NCBI GenBank assembly: GCA_030425045.1
Contig: JAUHVL010000006.1
Span: 1 to 64,000, forward strand
Direction of reading: 5' to 3'
From: a bacterium
GTDB lineage: Bacteria > Bdellovibrionota > Bacteriovoracia > Bacteriovoracales > Bacteriovoracaceae
Length of the DNA stretch: 64,000 bases
Shown here: positions 63,711 to 64,000 of the stretch, piece after piece
Layout: each line of letters opens with the position of its first letter
How positions within the stretch are numbered: position 1 is the stretch's first letter
Notes under the pieces: model-generated
What the model was told of the DNA's origin: nothing
Databases searched by the model: none
What the model saw: the letters and a program-made list of their open reading frames with translations, nothing else
Position numbers and translations under genes: made by a program

Positions 63711-64000
63711 GACCTTTTTCCCATTAATATTGAGAGAAAGATTGGTGCGCCAATCAGTGAAGTGATGACCCCAATAGGCATCACTCCATTTGAAAGAATC
63801 AGTCTTGATAAGAGATCACATAAGCACAAAAAGGCACCACCAGAAAAGAAGCATAGTATAATTAGCTGACGGTGATCTCTTTTAAAAAACTTTTTTATAA
63901 TATGAGGGATAACCAAACCTACAAATCCAATTGGGCCGATTTCTGCTACAATCGGAGCTGTGATAAGTGATCCTATAACAAATAAGACCTTTCTCGTCCG
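63698..64000 (-). CDS. FecCD/BtuC-type ABC permease, C-terminal end (partial)
   Basis: The frame is open to the right edge and covers 100 residues. It includes GPIGFVGLVIPHI, the highly conserved FecCD motif, then DHRQLIILCFFSGGAFLCLCDLLSR and the C-terminal MPIGVITSLIGAPIFLSIL. It is the last part of a permease for iron-siderophore, heme or cobalamin import. The gene continues beyond the window. Its 3' end overlaps the htrA 3' end by 13 bp. Confidence 0.9.
   Translation of the reverse strand, partial: RTRKVLFVIGSLITAPIVAEIGPIGFVGLVIPHIIKKFFKRDHRQLIILCFFSGGAFLCLCDLLSRLILSNGVMPIGVITSLIGAPIFLSILMGKRSYSN

Noticed and set aside
63698-63916. A complete 72-residue membrane protein at the right edge
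   Set aside because: The same frame continues upstream to the window edge with the conserved FecCD motif GPIGFVGLVIPH, so it is the end of a longer permease.

Overview
This AT-rich window reads as the chromosome of a Gram-negative bacterium. The signs are phosphatidylserine decarboxylase, an HtrA-type periplasmic protease, a secretin-type N-domain protein, an O-antigen ligase-type membrane protein and many signal peptides. A paired set of small regulators resembling the TIGR02147 group, plus several large secreted hydrolase-like proteins, make a member of the Bdellovibrionota (Bacteriovorax/Halobacteriovorax-like predators) the most likely source. That placement is an inference from gene content, not a database result. 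I found no tRNA, rRNA, CRISPR array or insertion sequence.

Region 1 (about 0.2-38 kb) is a very large surface-glycan locus. It opens with a tight leftward operon (4015 to 243): Gfo/Idh oxidoreductase, AroE-like dehydrogenase, atypical DAHP-synthase-like aldolase, CMP-sugar cytidylyltransferase. A rightward operon starts from the other side of a shared -10 promoter (4094-10933): ABC flippase, a glycosyltransferase fused to a cytidylyltransferase-like domain, an enolase-superfamily dehydratase and two more transferases. Next come methyltransferases, a radical SAM/SPASM enzyme, another Gfo/Idh enzyme and capsule-type transferases on alternating strands.

From 17.7 to 30.4 kb lies a nonulosonic acid (pseudaminic/legionaminic-type) set: PseF-, PseG-, NeuB/PseI- and PseC-like enzymes, without PseB or a clear PseH. 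Mixed with it is an acyl module of a KAS III enzyme, a discrete acyl carrier protein, a possible hotdog-fold protein, an LpxD-like acyltransferase and a FemAB/GNAT-like protein. This suggests that unusual N-acyl groups are made locally for the sugar. The locus closes with GDP-fucose synthesis (gmd, fcl), an initiating polyprenyl-phosphate sugar transferase, DUF5989, a Wzy/WaaL-type protein, galE and a GT4 transferase.

Region 2 (38.3-42.9 kb) is the housekeeping pair metF-metH. Region 3 (43.3-51.6 kb) carries an unknown secreted protein and a giant protein of about 2370 residues. The giant has about 11 PKD-like domains and an embedded LAS/MepA-type peptidoglycan endopeptidase motif. Its signal peptide is separated from the rest by a one-base frameshift in an A-run. 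Region 4 (51.7-55 kb) is a K+ uptake operon: CBS protein, TrkA, TrkH.

Region 5 (55.1-64 kb) is mixed: a stand-alone secretin-N-domain-like protein, a secreted ankyrin-subtilase fusion, an L-2-hydroxyglutarate oxidase-like flavoprotein with two regulators, an EEP-family hydrolase, a DUF4833-like secreted protein, phosphatidylserine decarboxylase, an HtrA/DegQ protease and the 3' end of a FecCD/BtuC-type permease at the right edge. Convergent gene pairs almost all overlap or abut, several sharing one TTAA or CTAA as both stop codons.
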